Assembly: GCF_003008535.1 (NCBI RefSeq) | Contig: NZ_CP027666.1 | Span: 1,472,001-1,536,000, forward strand | From: Ottowia oryzae | Lineage (GTDB): Bacteria > Pseudomonadota > Gammaproteobacteria > Burkholderiales > Burkholderiaceae_C | Reading direction: 5' to 3' | DNA: 64,000 nucleotides | Shown: positions 32,341 to 40,876 of the stretch, piece after piece | How the letters are laid out: the number at the start of each line of letters is the position of its first letter | Position numbering within the stretch: the stretch's first letter is position 1 | The notes under the pieces: model-generated | Database searches by the model: none | Told to the model about the DNA's origin: nothing | What the model saw: only the letters and a program-made list of their open reading frames with translations | Translations under genes and position numbers: made by a program

Positions 32341-33726
32341 ATGACCACCACCGCCCAACAACTGCACGACCTGCTGCCCGACCTGGACTGGATTGCCGAC
32401 CCGCTGCGCGTGGGCCGCCTCTCGCAGGACTTTGCCTGGTTCAGCCCCGTGCTCAAGCGCGACCTGGCAGGCAAGCGCGGCGACATCGCCGTGCGCCCGC
32501 GCACAGAGGCAGAAATCCGCCAGGTAGTGGCCGCCTGCGCCAGCGCGGGCATCCCACTCACCGTGCGCGGCAGCGGCACCGGCAACTACGGCCAGAGCAC
32601 GCCACTGCATGGCGGCGTGATCCTGGACCTGTCGGGCTACAACGCCTTTGGCTGGGTGCGCGGCGGCGTGGGCCGCGCGCAATCGGGCATCCGACTGGCA
32701 GACTTTGATGCGCAGGCCAAGCCCCACGGGCAAGAACTGCGCTGGCTGCCCAGCACCTACCGCAGCGCCACGCTGGGCGGGCTGTTTGGCGGCGGCTTTG
32801 GCGGCGCAGGCTCCATCAACCACGGCCCGCTGGCCGCGCCCGGCAACGTGCTGGCCGTGCGCGCCATGACGGTAGAGCCCGAGCCCCAAATCATCGAACT
32901 GCGCGGCCCCGAGGCCATGCTGCTGCACCACACCTACGGCACCAACGGCATCGTGCTGGAGCTGGAAGTGGCCCTGACCCCCGCCGTGGAGTGGACCGAA
33001 TGCATCGCCACCTTCGAGCAGTTTGACGCTGCGCTGGAGTTTGCCGACCGCTTTAGCAGCGCCCCCGGGCTGGAGAAAAAAGAGGTGTGTTTTGTGGCCG
33101 CCCCCATCCCGCAGTACTTCACCAGCTTGGCCGAGCACCTGCCTGCCAACCAGCACGCGGTGCTGCTGCTGGTGGCCCCGCACTCCGAGGCAGGCATGCG
33201 CGACATGGTGGCCCAGCACGGCGGCCAGGTCACCTACCGCAAGACGGCCGATGAAGTGGCCAGCAGCCACAAGACGCTGCTCGAATACACCTGGAACCAC
33301 ACCACCCTGCACGCCCTCAAGGTGGACAAGGGCCTGACCTACATCCAGAGCGGCTTCAACCCCATGCACCGCCTCAAACAGGTGAAGGCGCTGGAGGCTG
33401 CGCTGAAAGGCGAGGTGATGATGCACCTGGAGTTCTTGCGCACCAAGGAAGGCGCCTTCAACTGCAGCGGCCTGCAGATCATCCGCTACACCACTGAGGA
33501 GCGCCTGAACCAGATCATGCAGATCTACCGCGACCACGGCGTGCAGATCAACAACCCACACGTGTACATCGTGGAAGACGGCAAGCAGAACAACCTTGAC
33601 CCCGCCGTGGTGGGCATGAAGCGCCGCTTTGACCCGCAAGGCCTGCTCAACCCCGGCAAGCTGCGCAGCTGGTATGCGACCGAGCCCCACGCTGCAGCCC
33701 TTGCACCCGCGCTCCAGACCGCCTGA
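32341..33726 (+). CDS. FAD-linked oxidase/dehydrogenase (BBE/VAO-like)
   Basis: A 461-residue flavoprotein with an N-terminal PCMH-type FAD domain: VRPRTEAEIRQVVAACASAG, then LTVRGSGTGNYGQ and LGGLFGGGFGGAGSINHG. The C-terminal part RRFDPQGLLNPGKLRSWY is typical of glycolate-oxidase-like members. It would oxidise a hydroxy acid or a ring compound in the pathway. ATG 32341 follows AAGGAG; the longer open frame upstream lacks family similarity. Last gene of the operon. Confidence 0.87.
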   Translation: MTTTAQQLHDLLPDLDWIADPLRVGRLSQDFAWFSPVLKRDLAGKRGDIAVRPRTEAEIRQVVAACASAGIPLTVRGSGTGNYGQSTPLHGGVILDLSGYNAFGWVRGGVGRAQSGIRLADFDAQAKPHGQELRWLPSTYRSATLGGLFGGGFGGAGSINHGPLAAPGNVLAVRAMTVEPEPQIIELRGPEAMLLHHTYGTNGIVLELEVALTPAVEWTECIATFEQFDAALEFADRFSSAPGLEKKEVCFVAAPIPQYFTSLAEHLPANQHAVLLLVAPHSEAGMRDMVAQHGGQVTYRKTADEVASSHKTLLEYTWNHTTLHALKVDKGLTYIQSGFNPMHRLKQVKALEAALKGEVMMHLEFLRTKEGAFNCSGLQIIRYTTEERLNQIMQIYRDHGVQINNPHVYIVEDGKQNNLDPAVVGMKRRFDPQGLLNPGKLRSWYATEPHAAALAPALQTA

Positions 33727-33755
33727 CCCTCTACAGCGACATCTCCGGTCTTCCT

Positions 33756-33778
33756 CCCTCTCCCCTTGCGGGAGAGGG
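33756..33778. other. hairpin after the catabolic operon
   Basis: CCCTCTCCC-CTTGC-GGGAGAGGG, without T-run, 30 bases after the FAD oxidase stop. It is of a kind that often recurs between genes in GC-rich proteobacteria, and is possibly a transcription end or REP-like element. The IS3 element begins 11 bases further on. Confidence 0.45.
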
Positions 33779-33789
33779 CCGGGGTGTCA

Positions 33790-34989
33790 TGGTCCAATGA
33801 AATAGGACACCTCGATAGGGGCCCATAGACCCCAGAGGAGATGACGAACATGAAAGACAAAAGAGCGCGCAGGGCGTTTGACGCAGCCTTCAAGCTGCAA
33901 GTGGCCAAGATGGGCCGACAACAGAATCTGAGCGTGGCTCAGGTCAGCAAGGATCTGGATCTGGTTGACAGCGCGGTGCGCCGCTGGCTGGCGCAGTACG
34001 ACGAAGAGGCGGCCGGGCGCCCAGGTGTTGGCAAACCATTGACGGCCGAGCAGCAACGCATTCGGCAATTGGAGTCTCAGGTCAGGCAATTGCAATCGGA
34101 CAATGAACTCTTAAAAAAAGCGTCGGCCTTCTTCGCCCGGGAAATGAAATGATTCAGGACCTGATGAGTGCGCAAGCACAGGCGCAGAAGGCCACAGTGA
34201 GCCAGTGGTGCAGGGTGCTCGGCATGAGCCGCTCGGGCTGGTACGCGGCGCGCAAGCGTGCCACCACAAAGGCTGCAGTGAGCCCGCTGAGCCTTCAGGC
34301 CAAAGCAGTCTTCCATGCCAGTGGCAGCAGCTACGGCAGTCGCCGCCTGAGTGCACAGCTGAAATTGCAAGGCTGGGCTGTTGGGCGCCACAAAGCACGC
34401 ACCCTGATGGCCGCGCACGGGCTGCGAGCGCGCTGGCGACGCAAGTTCACGCACACCACCGACAGTCGCCATGGCTCGGCTGCAGACAACGTACTGCAGC
34501 GCCAGTTCAGTCCTGACAAGCCCAACCAGACATGGGCCAGCGACATCACCTACGTTCGCACACGCAGTGGCTGGCTCTATCTGGCGGTGGTGCTGGACCT
34601 GTTCTCCAGAAAAGTAGTGGGCTGGGCCATGGCCCCGAGCATGCCAGCACAGCTGGTGTGCGAGGCGCTGAGCATGGCCATCACAAGCCGCCGCCCCAAG
34701 CCGGGATTGCTGGTTCATTCGGACCGAGGCAGTCAGTACGCCAGCGAGCTGCACATGGGGTTGCTGCACAGCCTCGGCCTGGTGAGCAGCATGAGTCGCA
34801 AGGGCAACTGCTGGGACAACGCAGTGATGGAGCGATTCTTCCTGAGTTTGAAGATGGAGCGTGTCTGGCAGCGCGACTATGCAAACCATGCCGAGGCCAA
34901 GGCGGACATCGCGGACTACATCGTGGGCTTCTACAACCCTATCAGGCTGCACTCCACGCTGGGATACCAGTCACCCAATAGCTACGAGA
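33790..34989 (+). mobile_element. IS3-family element, right end missing
   Basis: The left end TGGTCCAATGAAATAGGACA is followed by orfA and orfB. The right end is replaced by the left end of IS256 copy 2, which abuts at 34990. No matching right terminal repeat appears beyond the IS256 copy, so the remainder was deleted rather than merely displaced. Confidence 0.8.
33841..34152 (+). CDS. IS3-family transposase OrfA
   Basis: DNA-binding half of the IS3 transposase, 103 residues. A helix-turn-helix (FKLQVAKMGRQQNLSVAQVSKDLDLVDSAVRRW) is followed by a leucine-zipper-like stretch (IRQLESQVRQLQSDNELLKK). A run of seven A before GCG near 34112-34122 is a plausible slippery site for -1 frameshifting into OrfB, whose frame overlaps by ATGA. 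Confidence 0.9.
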   Translation: MTNMKDKRARRAFDAAFKLQVAKMGRQQNLSVAQVSKDLDLVDSAVRRWLAQYDEEAAGRPGVGKPLTAEQQRIRQLESQVRQLQSDNELLKKASAFFAREMK

Positions 34990-35033
34990 GGGCGTGCCCG
35001 AATTTTTGTGTAAACGGTTCGGACTTCAATTGA
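34149..35033 (+). CDS. IS3-family transposase OrfB, 3' end altered by IS256
   Basis: Integrase-core half of the transposase. The DDE residues are visible: TWASDITYV (Asp), HSDRGSQY (Asp) and NCWDNAVMERFF (Glu). The natural C-terminus HSTLGYQSPNSYE is kept, but from about 34990 the last residues (CPNFCVNGSDFN) are read from the IS256 terminal repeat. The catalytic core is intact, so the protein may still be active, although its own element lacks a right end. Confidence 0.88.
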   Translation: MIQDLMSAQAQAQKATVSQWCRVLGMSRSGWYAARKRATTKAAVSPLSLQAKAVFHASGSSYGSRRLSAQLKLQGWAVGRHKARTLMAAHGLRARWRRKFTHTTDSRHGSAADNVLQRQFSPDKPNQTWASDITYVRTRSGWLYLAVVLDLFSRKVVGWAMAPSMPAQLVCEALSMAITSRRPKPGLLVHSDRGSQYASELHMGLLHSLGLVSSMSRKGNCWDNAVMERFFLSLKMERVWQRDYANHAEAKADIADYIVGFYNPIRLHSTLGYQSPNSYERACPNFCVNGSDFN

Positions 35034-36321
35034 CGGAGATGCGGTCTGCGAACTGAATAGTAAAGCGGGTCAGCGCAGCCTTCCAATCCCGGATGGGCAT
35101 GGTCCACTTCTGGCTGATATTGCGCAGTGCCAGGTAGAACAGCTTGGTCAGCGCCTCGTCGCTGGGGAACGAGCCCCGGTTCTTGCTCAGCTTCCTCAGG
35201 CCCATGTTCACCGACTCGATGGCATTGGTCGTGTAGATGACCTTGCGGATTTCCGCCGGATAGTCAAAGAACGGCGTCAACCGACTCCAGTTCCTGCGCC
35301 AGGACTGGCCGATGGGCAAGTAGTCCGAATCCCACTTGGCCTCGAACTCGCCCAGTCGCAGCTCGGCCTCTTCGGCCGTGGCGGCCTGGTAGATGTGGCG
35401 CAGGTCTGCTGCCACCTCTTTGCGGCGCTTCCACGAGACGTAGTTCAGGCTGTGGCGCACCATGTGCACGATGCACAGCTGCACCACAGCCTTGGGGAAC
35501 ACCGCCTCGATGGCATCGGGGAAGCCCTTGAGCCCGTCAACGCAGGCGATGAAGATGTCCTGCACACCCCGGTTGCGCAGCTCGGTGACCACCTGCAGCC
35601 AGAACTTGGCACCCTCGGTCTGCGCCAGCCACAGGCCCAGCACCTCCTTCTCGCCATTCATGTTGATGCCGATGGCCAGGTACACCGCCTTGACCCGCAC
35701 CGCGCCCTCGCGCACCTTCACGTGGATGCAGTCCAGATAGACGATGGGGTAGATGGCGTCCAGCGGGCGGGCCTGCCAGACCTTGACCTCTTCGCTGACG
35801 GCGTCCGTCACCGATGAAATCAGGCTGGGCGAGACCTCGGCGCCGTACATCTGCTGCAGGTGGCTCTGAATCTCGCGCACCGTCATGCCACGGGCGTACA
35901 GCGAGATGATTTTGTCGTCGAAACCGTTCCAGCGGGTCTGGTGCTTGGGGATGAGCTGGGGCTCAAAGCTGCCGTGGCGGTCACGGGGTACTTCGATGGG
36001 CAGCTCGCCGAACTCGCCCTTGAGGGTCTTCTTGCTCTTGCCGTTGCGGGTGTTGCCGCTGGCGTTGGCCACGGCTTCATGGCGCTCGTGCCCCGGGTGC
36101 TCGGTCAACTCCACGTCCAGCGCCTTCTCCACCAGCAGTTTGGTCAGCTGCTTGAGCAGGCCGTTCTCGCCGATGAGGTCTTCGGGCTTCTTGTAGTTGG
36201 CCAGCAGGCCAGACAGCAGTTCTTCGGATACGTCGTGTTTCTTGGTGCTCATTGTGCTTGCGGACAGGCCGGCTTGCGCCGGCGGTGGATTGTCCGTTTA
36301 CACAAAATTCTGCACACCCTC
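34990..36321 (-). mobile_element. IS256-family insertion sequence, copy 2
   Basis: 1,332 bp, the same length and orientation as copy 1. Differences from copy 1 sit in roughly the first 200 bases of this coordinate range (for example GAACGAGCCCC for GAACAAGCCCC); I see none from about 35230 to the right end. The flanking octamers CTACGAGA and CCGTCCTC do not match, so there is no target duplication. Confidence 0.88.
35026..36252 (-). CDS. IS256-family (Mutator-like) transposase, second copy
   Basis: 408 residues, full length and apparently intact. It carries the same catalytic motifs as the first copy. Amino-acid differences are confined to NMGLRKLSKNRGSF near the C-terminus. As a direct repeat with copy 1 it could recombine to delete the 11-kb block between them. 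Confidence 0.95.
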   Translation of the reverse strand: MSTKKHDVSEELLSGLLANYKKPEDLIGENGLLKQLTKLLVEKALDVELTEHPGHERHEAVANASGNTRNGKSKKTLKGEFGELPIEVPRDRHGSFEPQLIPKHQTRWNGFDDKIISLYARGMTVREIQSHLQQMYGAEVSPSLISSVTDAVSEEVKVWQARPLDAIYPIVYLDCIHVKVREGAVRVKAVYLAIGINMNGEKEVLGLWLAQTEGAKFWLQVVTELRNRGVQDIFIACVDGLKGFPDAIEAVFPKAVVQLCIVHMVRHSLNYVSWKRRKEVAADLRHIYQAATAEEAELRLGEFEAKWDSDYLPIGQSWRRNWSRLTPFFDYPAEIRKVIYTTNAIESVNMGLRKLSKNRGSFPSDEALTKLFYLALRNISQKWTMPIRDWKAALTRFTIQFADRISVN

Positions 36322-36474
36322 CCGTCCTCCGCCTCGGCTTCGAATACCTCGCATCCCTGGAGTTGACAGAGAGATTTCCGGCATGTTGGGCTATGCGCCC
36401 GCGGTGCGGGCCGCGCGTGCCATCGCTGCGAGCCAATCGGGCGCGCGCACAGCAAGCTAACCAAGGCTGTGACT

Positions 36475-37309
36475 ATGACAACGTCGACCATTTCACGCTT
36501 TCTGCCGCCGGATGCGCTTGTTGGCCGCGTTGCGGTGGTCACTGGCGGCAGCTCCGGCATCGGCCTGGCGACGGTCGAGACACTCTTGTCTGCTGGGGCG
36601 GCCGTGGCATTTTGCGGGCGCGATGCTGCGCGGCTCGCCCAGGCGGAGCAGGCTCTTCGCGCCGCCTTCCCTGCTTCCAAAATTCTCTCGCGTACTCGAT
36701 GTGCTGAACGATGAAGCGGTGCGGGCGTTTGCGGACGAAAGTCAAGCCGTGCTGGGCCCTGCAGCCATGCTGGTGAACAACGCGGGCCAGGGGCGTGTGT
36801 CCACCTTCGCGGATACGGATGACCAAGCCTGGTTGGATGAACTCAAGCTCAAGTTCCTTTCCGTCATTCATCCCACTCGGGCCTTCTTTCCGCAACTGGC
36901 CGCAGAACGACGACGCTTAGGCGACGCCGCGATCGCCTGCGCCAATTCGTTGCTGGCGCGCCAGCCAGAGCCGCACATGGTGGCCACGTCAGCAGCGCGC
37001 GCGGGGATTTTGAATCTTGTCCGCTCCATGGCGACAGAGTTCGCGCCTCAGGGCGTGCGGGTCAACGGCATCTTGATTGGCTTGGTCGAATCGGGTCAAT
37101 GGCGTCGCCGCTTTGAGGCGCGCGAGGAAAAATCCCAGGATTGGCAGACCTGGAGCGCCAACCTTGCCGCGACCAAGCACATTCCGTTGGCGCGGCTTGG
37201 CCTGCCGGTTGAAGCTGCCCGCGCGCTGACATTCCTTGTCTCGCCTTTTTCTTCCTACACCACTGGAAGTCACATCGACGTATCAGGTGGGCATTCGCGC
37301 AGCGCCTGA
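36475..37309 (+). pseudogene. SDR-family oxidoreductase, frameshifted
   Basis: Short-chain dehydrogenase interrupted by a +1 frameshift near 36690. Frame one gives VAVVTGGSSGIGLATVETL up to PASKILSR and then stops. The next frame continues VLDVLNDEAVRAFADES, AAMLVNNAGQGRVSTF and FLVSPFSSYTTGSHIDVSGG to the natural end. Joined, the length is normal (about 275). The usual YxxxK is replaced by a stretch around HMVATSAARAG, so even the repaired protein is atypical. A sequencing error cannot be excluded. It sits 60 bases before the TPP enzyme gene in the same direction. Confidence 0.8.
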
Positions 37310-37369
37310 GCCGCTATGTATTGCTCAGCGCCTATCGACCAACGAACCACGAAACCCATTTCGGATCTC

Positions 37370-39064
37370 ATGACGAACCCCGCCACAAAAATCACCGTCG
37401 GCGCTTTGGTCGCGGCCTTCCTCGAACAGTGTGGCGTCAAGGCTGCGTTCGGCGTGATCTCCATTCACAACATGCCAATCCTGGATGCGCTTGCCCAACG
37501 TGGTGCGATCCGATTTGTCATGGCACGTGGCGAGGCCGGAGCGGGCAACATGGCCGATGCCTACGCCCGCTCCACCTCCAGCCTGGGGGTGTGCATCACC
37601 AGCACCGGCCCGGCTGCCGGCAACATTGCCGGCAGTTTGGTCGAGGCCTACACGGCCGGCACGCCGCTGCTGCACATCACAGGTCAGATCGAGATGCAGT
37701 ACCTCGACCAAAAGCTGTCCTACATCCATGAGGCGCCCGATCAGCTGACCATGCTGACAGCCGTATCCAAGGCGGCTTTCCGCGTGCGCAGCGCCGGGAC
37801 TTGCCTGTCCACGCTCAAGGCCGCTGTGCAGGCGGCAATGACTGCACCTACGGGGCCGGTCAGCGTCGAGATTCCGATCGATATCCAGCAAACCTTGGTC
37901 CACATGCCCGCCGATCTGTCGCCCCTGCCGGTCTCGGTTTTGGCGCCGGCCGAAGCCGCTCTCGACGCCATGGCCGATCGGCTAGCAATGGCTAGGCGGC
38001 CGCTGTTGTGGCTGGGCGGCGGCGCACGCCATGCCGGCAAGCATGTGGAGCGCCTCAAGGCCATGGGTTTCGGCATCGTGACCACCGTGCAAGGGCGCGG
38101 CATCGTGCCCGAAGACGACCCCGCTTCGCTGGGCGCCTACAACATTCAAAAGCCGGTGGAAGCCTTCTTCCAGACCTGCGACGCCATGCTGGCGGTGGGC
38201 ACTCGCCTACGCAGCAACGAAACCCTGAAGTACGAACTGCAGCTGCCGCGCCCACTGCTGCGCGTCGATGTGGACGCAGCGCAGCAGGGCCGCTGCTATG
38301 CGGACGACGGTTTTGTGTGTGGCGATGCCGGTCTGGCGCTGGCAGGCTTGGCGGATCGGCTCGAAAAGCGCGGCTACAAGGCCGATCCGGCGTTGCTGGC
38401 CGACCTGCGCAAAGCGCATGACGCTGCCGCCGGCATGCTGCGCGACGGCTTGGGCCCTTACGCGCAACTGGTTCAGCAGCTGCAGACCATAGCGGGCCGC
38501 AAGTTCAACTGGGTTCGTGACGTTACGCTGTCCAACAGCACGTGGGGGAACCGCGAACTGCGTTTCTTCGAGCCCAATGCGGGCGTGCACGCCACCGGCG
38601 GCGGCATCGGCATGGGCATGCCCATGGCCATCGGCGCGGCGGTTGGCGCCGCCGAAACGGGATCTGGCAGGAAAACCCTGGGTCTGGCGGGTGACGGTGG
38701 CTTCATCCTGAACCTGGGCGAGTTGGCCACGCTGGTGCAAGAGAAGTGCGATGCACTGATCGTGCTGATGAACGACCAGCGATACGGTGTCATTCGCAAC
38801 ATTCAGGACGCATCGTATGGCGGCCGGCACTGCTATGTGGAGCTGCACACGCCAGACTACGCGCAACTGTGTGCGTCGATCCAGCTGCCGCATGCGCGGA
38901 TTGCAAGCCTTGACGAACTGCCGGATCAACTCAAAGCGGCTTGGGCTGCCAAAGGCCCGTTTCTGCTGGAAATCGATATGCGTTCGATCGGCGGATTCAA
39001 AACCAATTTTGCCGGCCCGCCAGTGAACAAACTGGATCAGGTGCCCGCCAGTCCCGCCGTTTGA
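37370..39064 (+). CDS. thiamine-diphosphate-dependent enzyme (acetolactate synthase/benzoylformate decarboxylase-like)
   Basis: TPP enzyme of 564 residues with three domains. The N-terminal pyrimidine-binding domain has the catalytic Glu in MARGEAGAGNMADAYAR. The middle domain is around RRPLLWLGGGARHAG. The C-terminal PP domain has the metal motif GDGGFILNLGELATLVQEK then ALIVLMNDQ. The substrate cannot be named from sequence. Neighbours (SDR, aspartate dehydrogenase, aldehyde dehydrogenase) suggest a small catabolic cluster in which it would decarboxylate a 2-oxo acid to an aldehyde. ATG 37370 is preferred over the upstream frame start. Confidence 0.88.
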   Translation: MTNPATKITVGALVAAFLEQCGVKAAFGVISIHNMPILDALAQRGAIRFVMARGEAGAGNMADAYARSTSSLGVCITSTGPAAGNIAGSLVEAYTAGTPLLHITGQIEMQYLDQKLSYIHEAPDQLTMLTAVSKAAFRVRSAGTCLSTLKAAVQAAMTAPTGPVSVEIPIDIQQTLVHMPADLSPLPVSVLAPAEAALDAMADRLAMARRPLLWLGGGARHAGKHVERLKAMGFGIVTTVQGRGIVPEDDPASLGAYNIQKPVEAFFQTCDAMLAVGTRLRSNETLKYELQLPRPLLRVDVDAAQQGRCYADDGFVCGDAGLALAGLADRLEKRGYKADPALLADLRKAHDAAAGMLRDGLGPYAQLVQQLQTIAGRKFNWVRDVTLSNSTWGNRELRFFEPNAGVHATGGGIGMGMPMAIGAAVGAAETGSGRKTLGLAGDGGFILNLGELATLVQEKCDALIVLMNDQRYGVIRNIQDASYGGRHCYVELHTPDYAQLCASIQLPHARIASLDELPDQLKAAWAAKGPFLLEIDMRSIGGFKTNFAGPPVNKLDQVPASPAV

Positions 39065-39072
39065 GGGCTTCG

Positions 39073-39876
39073 ATGACCGTGCGATTCGCCCTGATTGGAT
39101 GCGGAGCCATCGGCACCGCGTTGCTGGAGCTGGTGCAGGCGGATGCCGATCTGCAGGCGGCAGCCATCGTGGTGCCAGCGCACGGTATGGGTCAGGCACG
39201 AAGCGTTGCTGGCCGCCTGGCGCCAAACGCCCGGGTGACGCAGTCCGTGCCGTTTCTGGGCGTGGACTTGATCTTGGAAGCCGGCGGCCATTCGGCCATT
39301 GAGCAGCACGTGCTGCCGGCGCTACAGCGCGGCGTGCCGGCCATTGTTGCCTCGGTCGGCGCGCTGTCTGCCCACGGGCTGCCCGAGCAGTTGGAGGCCG
39401 CTGCACGCGACGGCGGCACGCAGGTGCAATTGATCGCCGGCGCCATCGGCGCCATCGACGCACTCGCTGCCGCCCGCATTGGCGGCCTGGAAACAGTGCG
39501 CTACACCGGCCGCAAGCCGCCGCTTGCCTGGAGCGGCACCCCGGCCGAGCAGGGGCGTGAACTGGAAACGCTCACCGCAGAGACGGTCATCTTCGAAGGG
39601 TCTGCCCGAGAAGCTGCGCACCTGTACCCCAAAAATGCCAACGTCGCTGCCACCGTCTCGCTGGCCGGACTGGGTCTTGACCGCACCGCCGTACGCCTGA
39701 TCGCCGACCCGGCCGTCACCGAGAACGTGCACCAGGTGGAGGCCACCGGCGCCTTCGGCCGCTTCGAGCTGACCATGCGCAACCAGCCGCTGTCCGCCAA
39801 TCCCAAGACCTCGGCACTGACCGTCTACAGCGCGGTGCGAGCCTTGCGTGGCCGCGCTGCTCCGCTGGTTATCTGA
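39073..39876 (+). CDS. nadX: L-aspartate dehydrogenase family protein
   Basis: NAD(P)-dependent amino-acid dehydrogenase of 267 residues. The Rossmann motif VRFALIGCGAIGTALLELV starts the protein. The C-terminal catalytic domain shows GAIGAIDALAAARIGGL, KPPLAWSGTPAEQ, LYPKNANVAATVSLAGLGLD and NPKTSALTVYS, all typical of aspartate dehydrogenase. It starts eight bases after the TPP enzyme stop. Away from nadA/nadB, as here, it more likely serves catabolism than NAD synthesis; this is inference. Confidence 0.88.
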   Translation: MTVRFALIGCGAIGTALLELVQADADLQAAAIVVPAHGMGQARSVAGRLAPNARVTQSVPFLGVDLILEAGGHSAIEQHVLPALQRGVPAIVASVGALSAHGLPEQLEAAARDGGTQVQLIAGAIGAIDALAAARIGGLETVRYTGRKPPLAWSGTPAEQGRELETLTAETVIFEGSAREAAHLYPKNANVAATVSLAGLGLDRTAVRLIADPAVTENVHQVEATGAFGRFELTMRNQPLSANPKTSALTVYSAVRALRGRAAPLVI

Positions 39877-39899
39877 TCCCAAGAACGAGAGCGCCTGCG

Positions 39900-40876
39900 A
39901 TGTCGAACCTTGAACTGCTCCCCATCAATGTGGCCGGCGAATGGCGTCTTGGCGGTGGCGACGTGTATGAAAGCCTGTACCCCGCCACCGGCAAGCCCAT
40001 CGCCCGTCTGCGCGCTGCGAGTCTGGCCGACGTACAAGAAGCCATCGCCCGCGCCGACCAGGCTTTTCGCACCAGTGGATGGGCGCAGATGCTGCCGCAT
40101 TTGCGCGCCGCCGTGTTGCACCGCGTGGCAGCACTCATCCGCGAGCGTTCGGAGGCTCTGGCGCAGAAGCAGCGCCTGGACAACGGCAAGCCGATCAGCG
40201 AGACGCGCGCGCTGGTCGCCAGCGCCGCGGGCACCTTCCAGTTCTTCGCTGCCGCGCTGGAGACGCTGGAGGACACCATCACTCCTTCGCGCGGCACCTA
40301 TGTGACGATGAGCGTCCGCGAGCCGATGGGCGTGGTGGCGGCCATCACACCATGGAACTCGCCCATTGCCAGCGAAGCCCAGAAGCTCGCGCCCGCGCTG
40401 GCGGCCGGCAACGCAGTGGTCGTCAAGCCCGCCGAGGTCACGCCGCTGATGGCACTCGAACTCGCGAAGATCTGTGAGGAGGCCGGCGTTCCCAAGGGCA
40501 TCGTCAGCGTGTTGCCCGGCAAAGGCTCGGTGATCGGCGACGCCATCACCCAGCACCCGCTGGTCAAGCGCGTGTCCTTCACCGGCGGTACCACCACCGG
40601 CAAACACATCGCGCACATCGCAGCCGACAAGATGATGCCGGTCTCGCTGGAGCTGGGCGGCAAGTCGCCCACCATGGTGCTTGAAGACGCCGACCTCGAT
40701 CACGCCGTTTACGGCGTGCTCTACGGCATCTTCAGCAGCTCGGGCGAATCGTGCATCGCAGGTTCGCGTTTGTTCGTGGCGCGTGGCATCTATGACGAGT
40801 TCGTCACGCGCCTGGTCGAGGCGACCAACAGGCTGCGCGTAGGTGATCCGGCGAGCGAGAGCACCCAAATGGGCCG
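39900..40876 (+). pseudogene. aldehyde dehydrogenase, truncated at a fusion junction
   Basis: The first about 325 residues of an NAD-dependent aldehyde dehydrogenase. Visible are AAITPWNSPIASEAQKLAPAL, VSFTGGTTTGK, SLELGGKSPTMVLEDADLD and the catalytic Cys in SSSGESCIAGSR. At GDPASESTQMG the sequence leaves the family and continues into an MFS transporter gene in another frame. About 160 C-terminal residues are missing, including part of the catalytic domain, so the product should be inactive. Confidence 0.88.

Noticed and set aside
24080..36330. Classical composite transposon with outer target duplication
   Set aside because: The outer flanks CCGATCAC and CCGTCCTC share only part of their bases and cannot be called a duplication.
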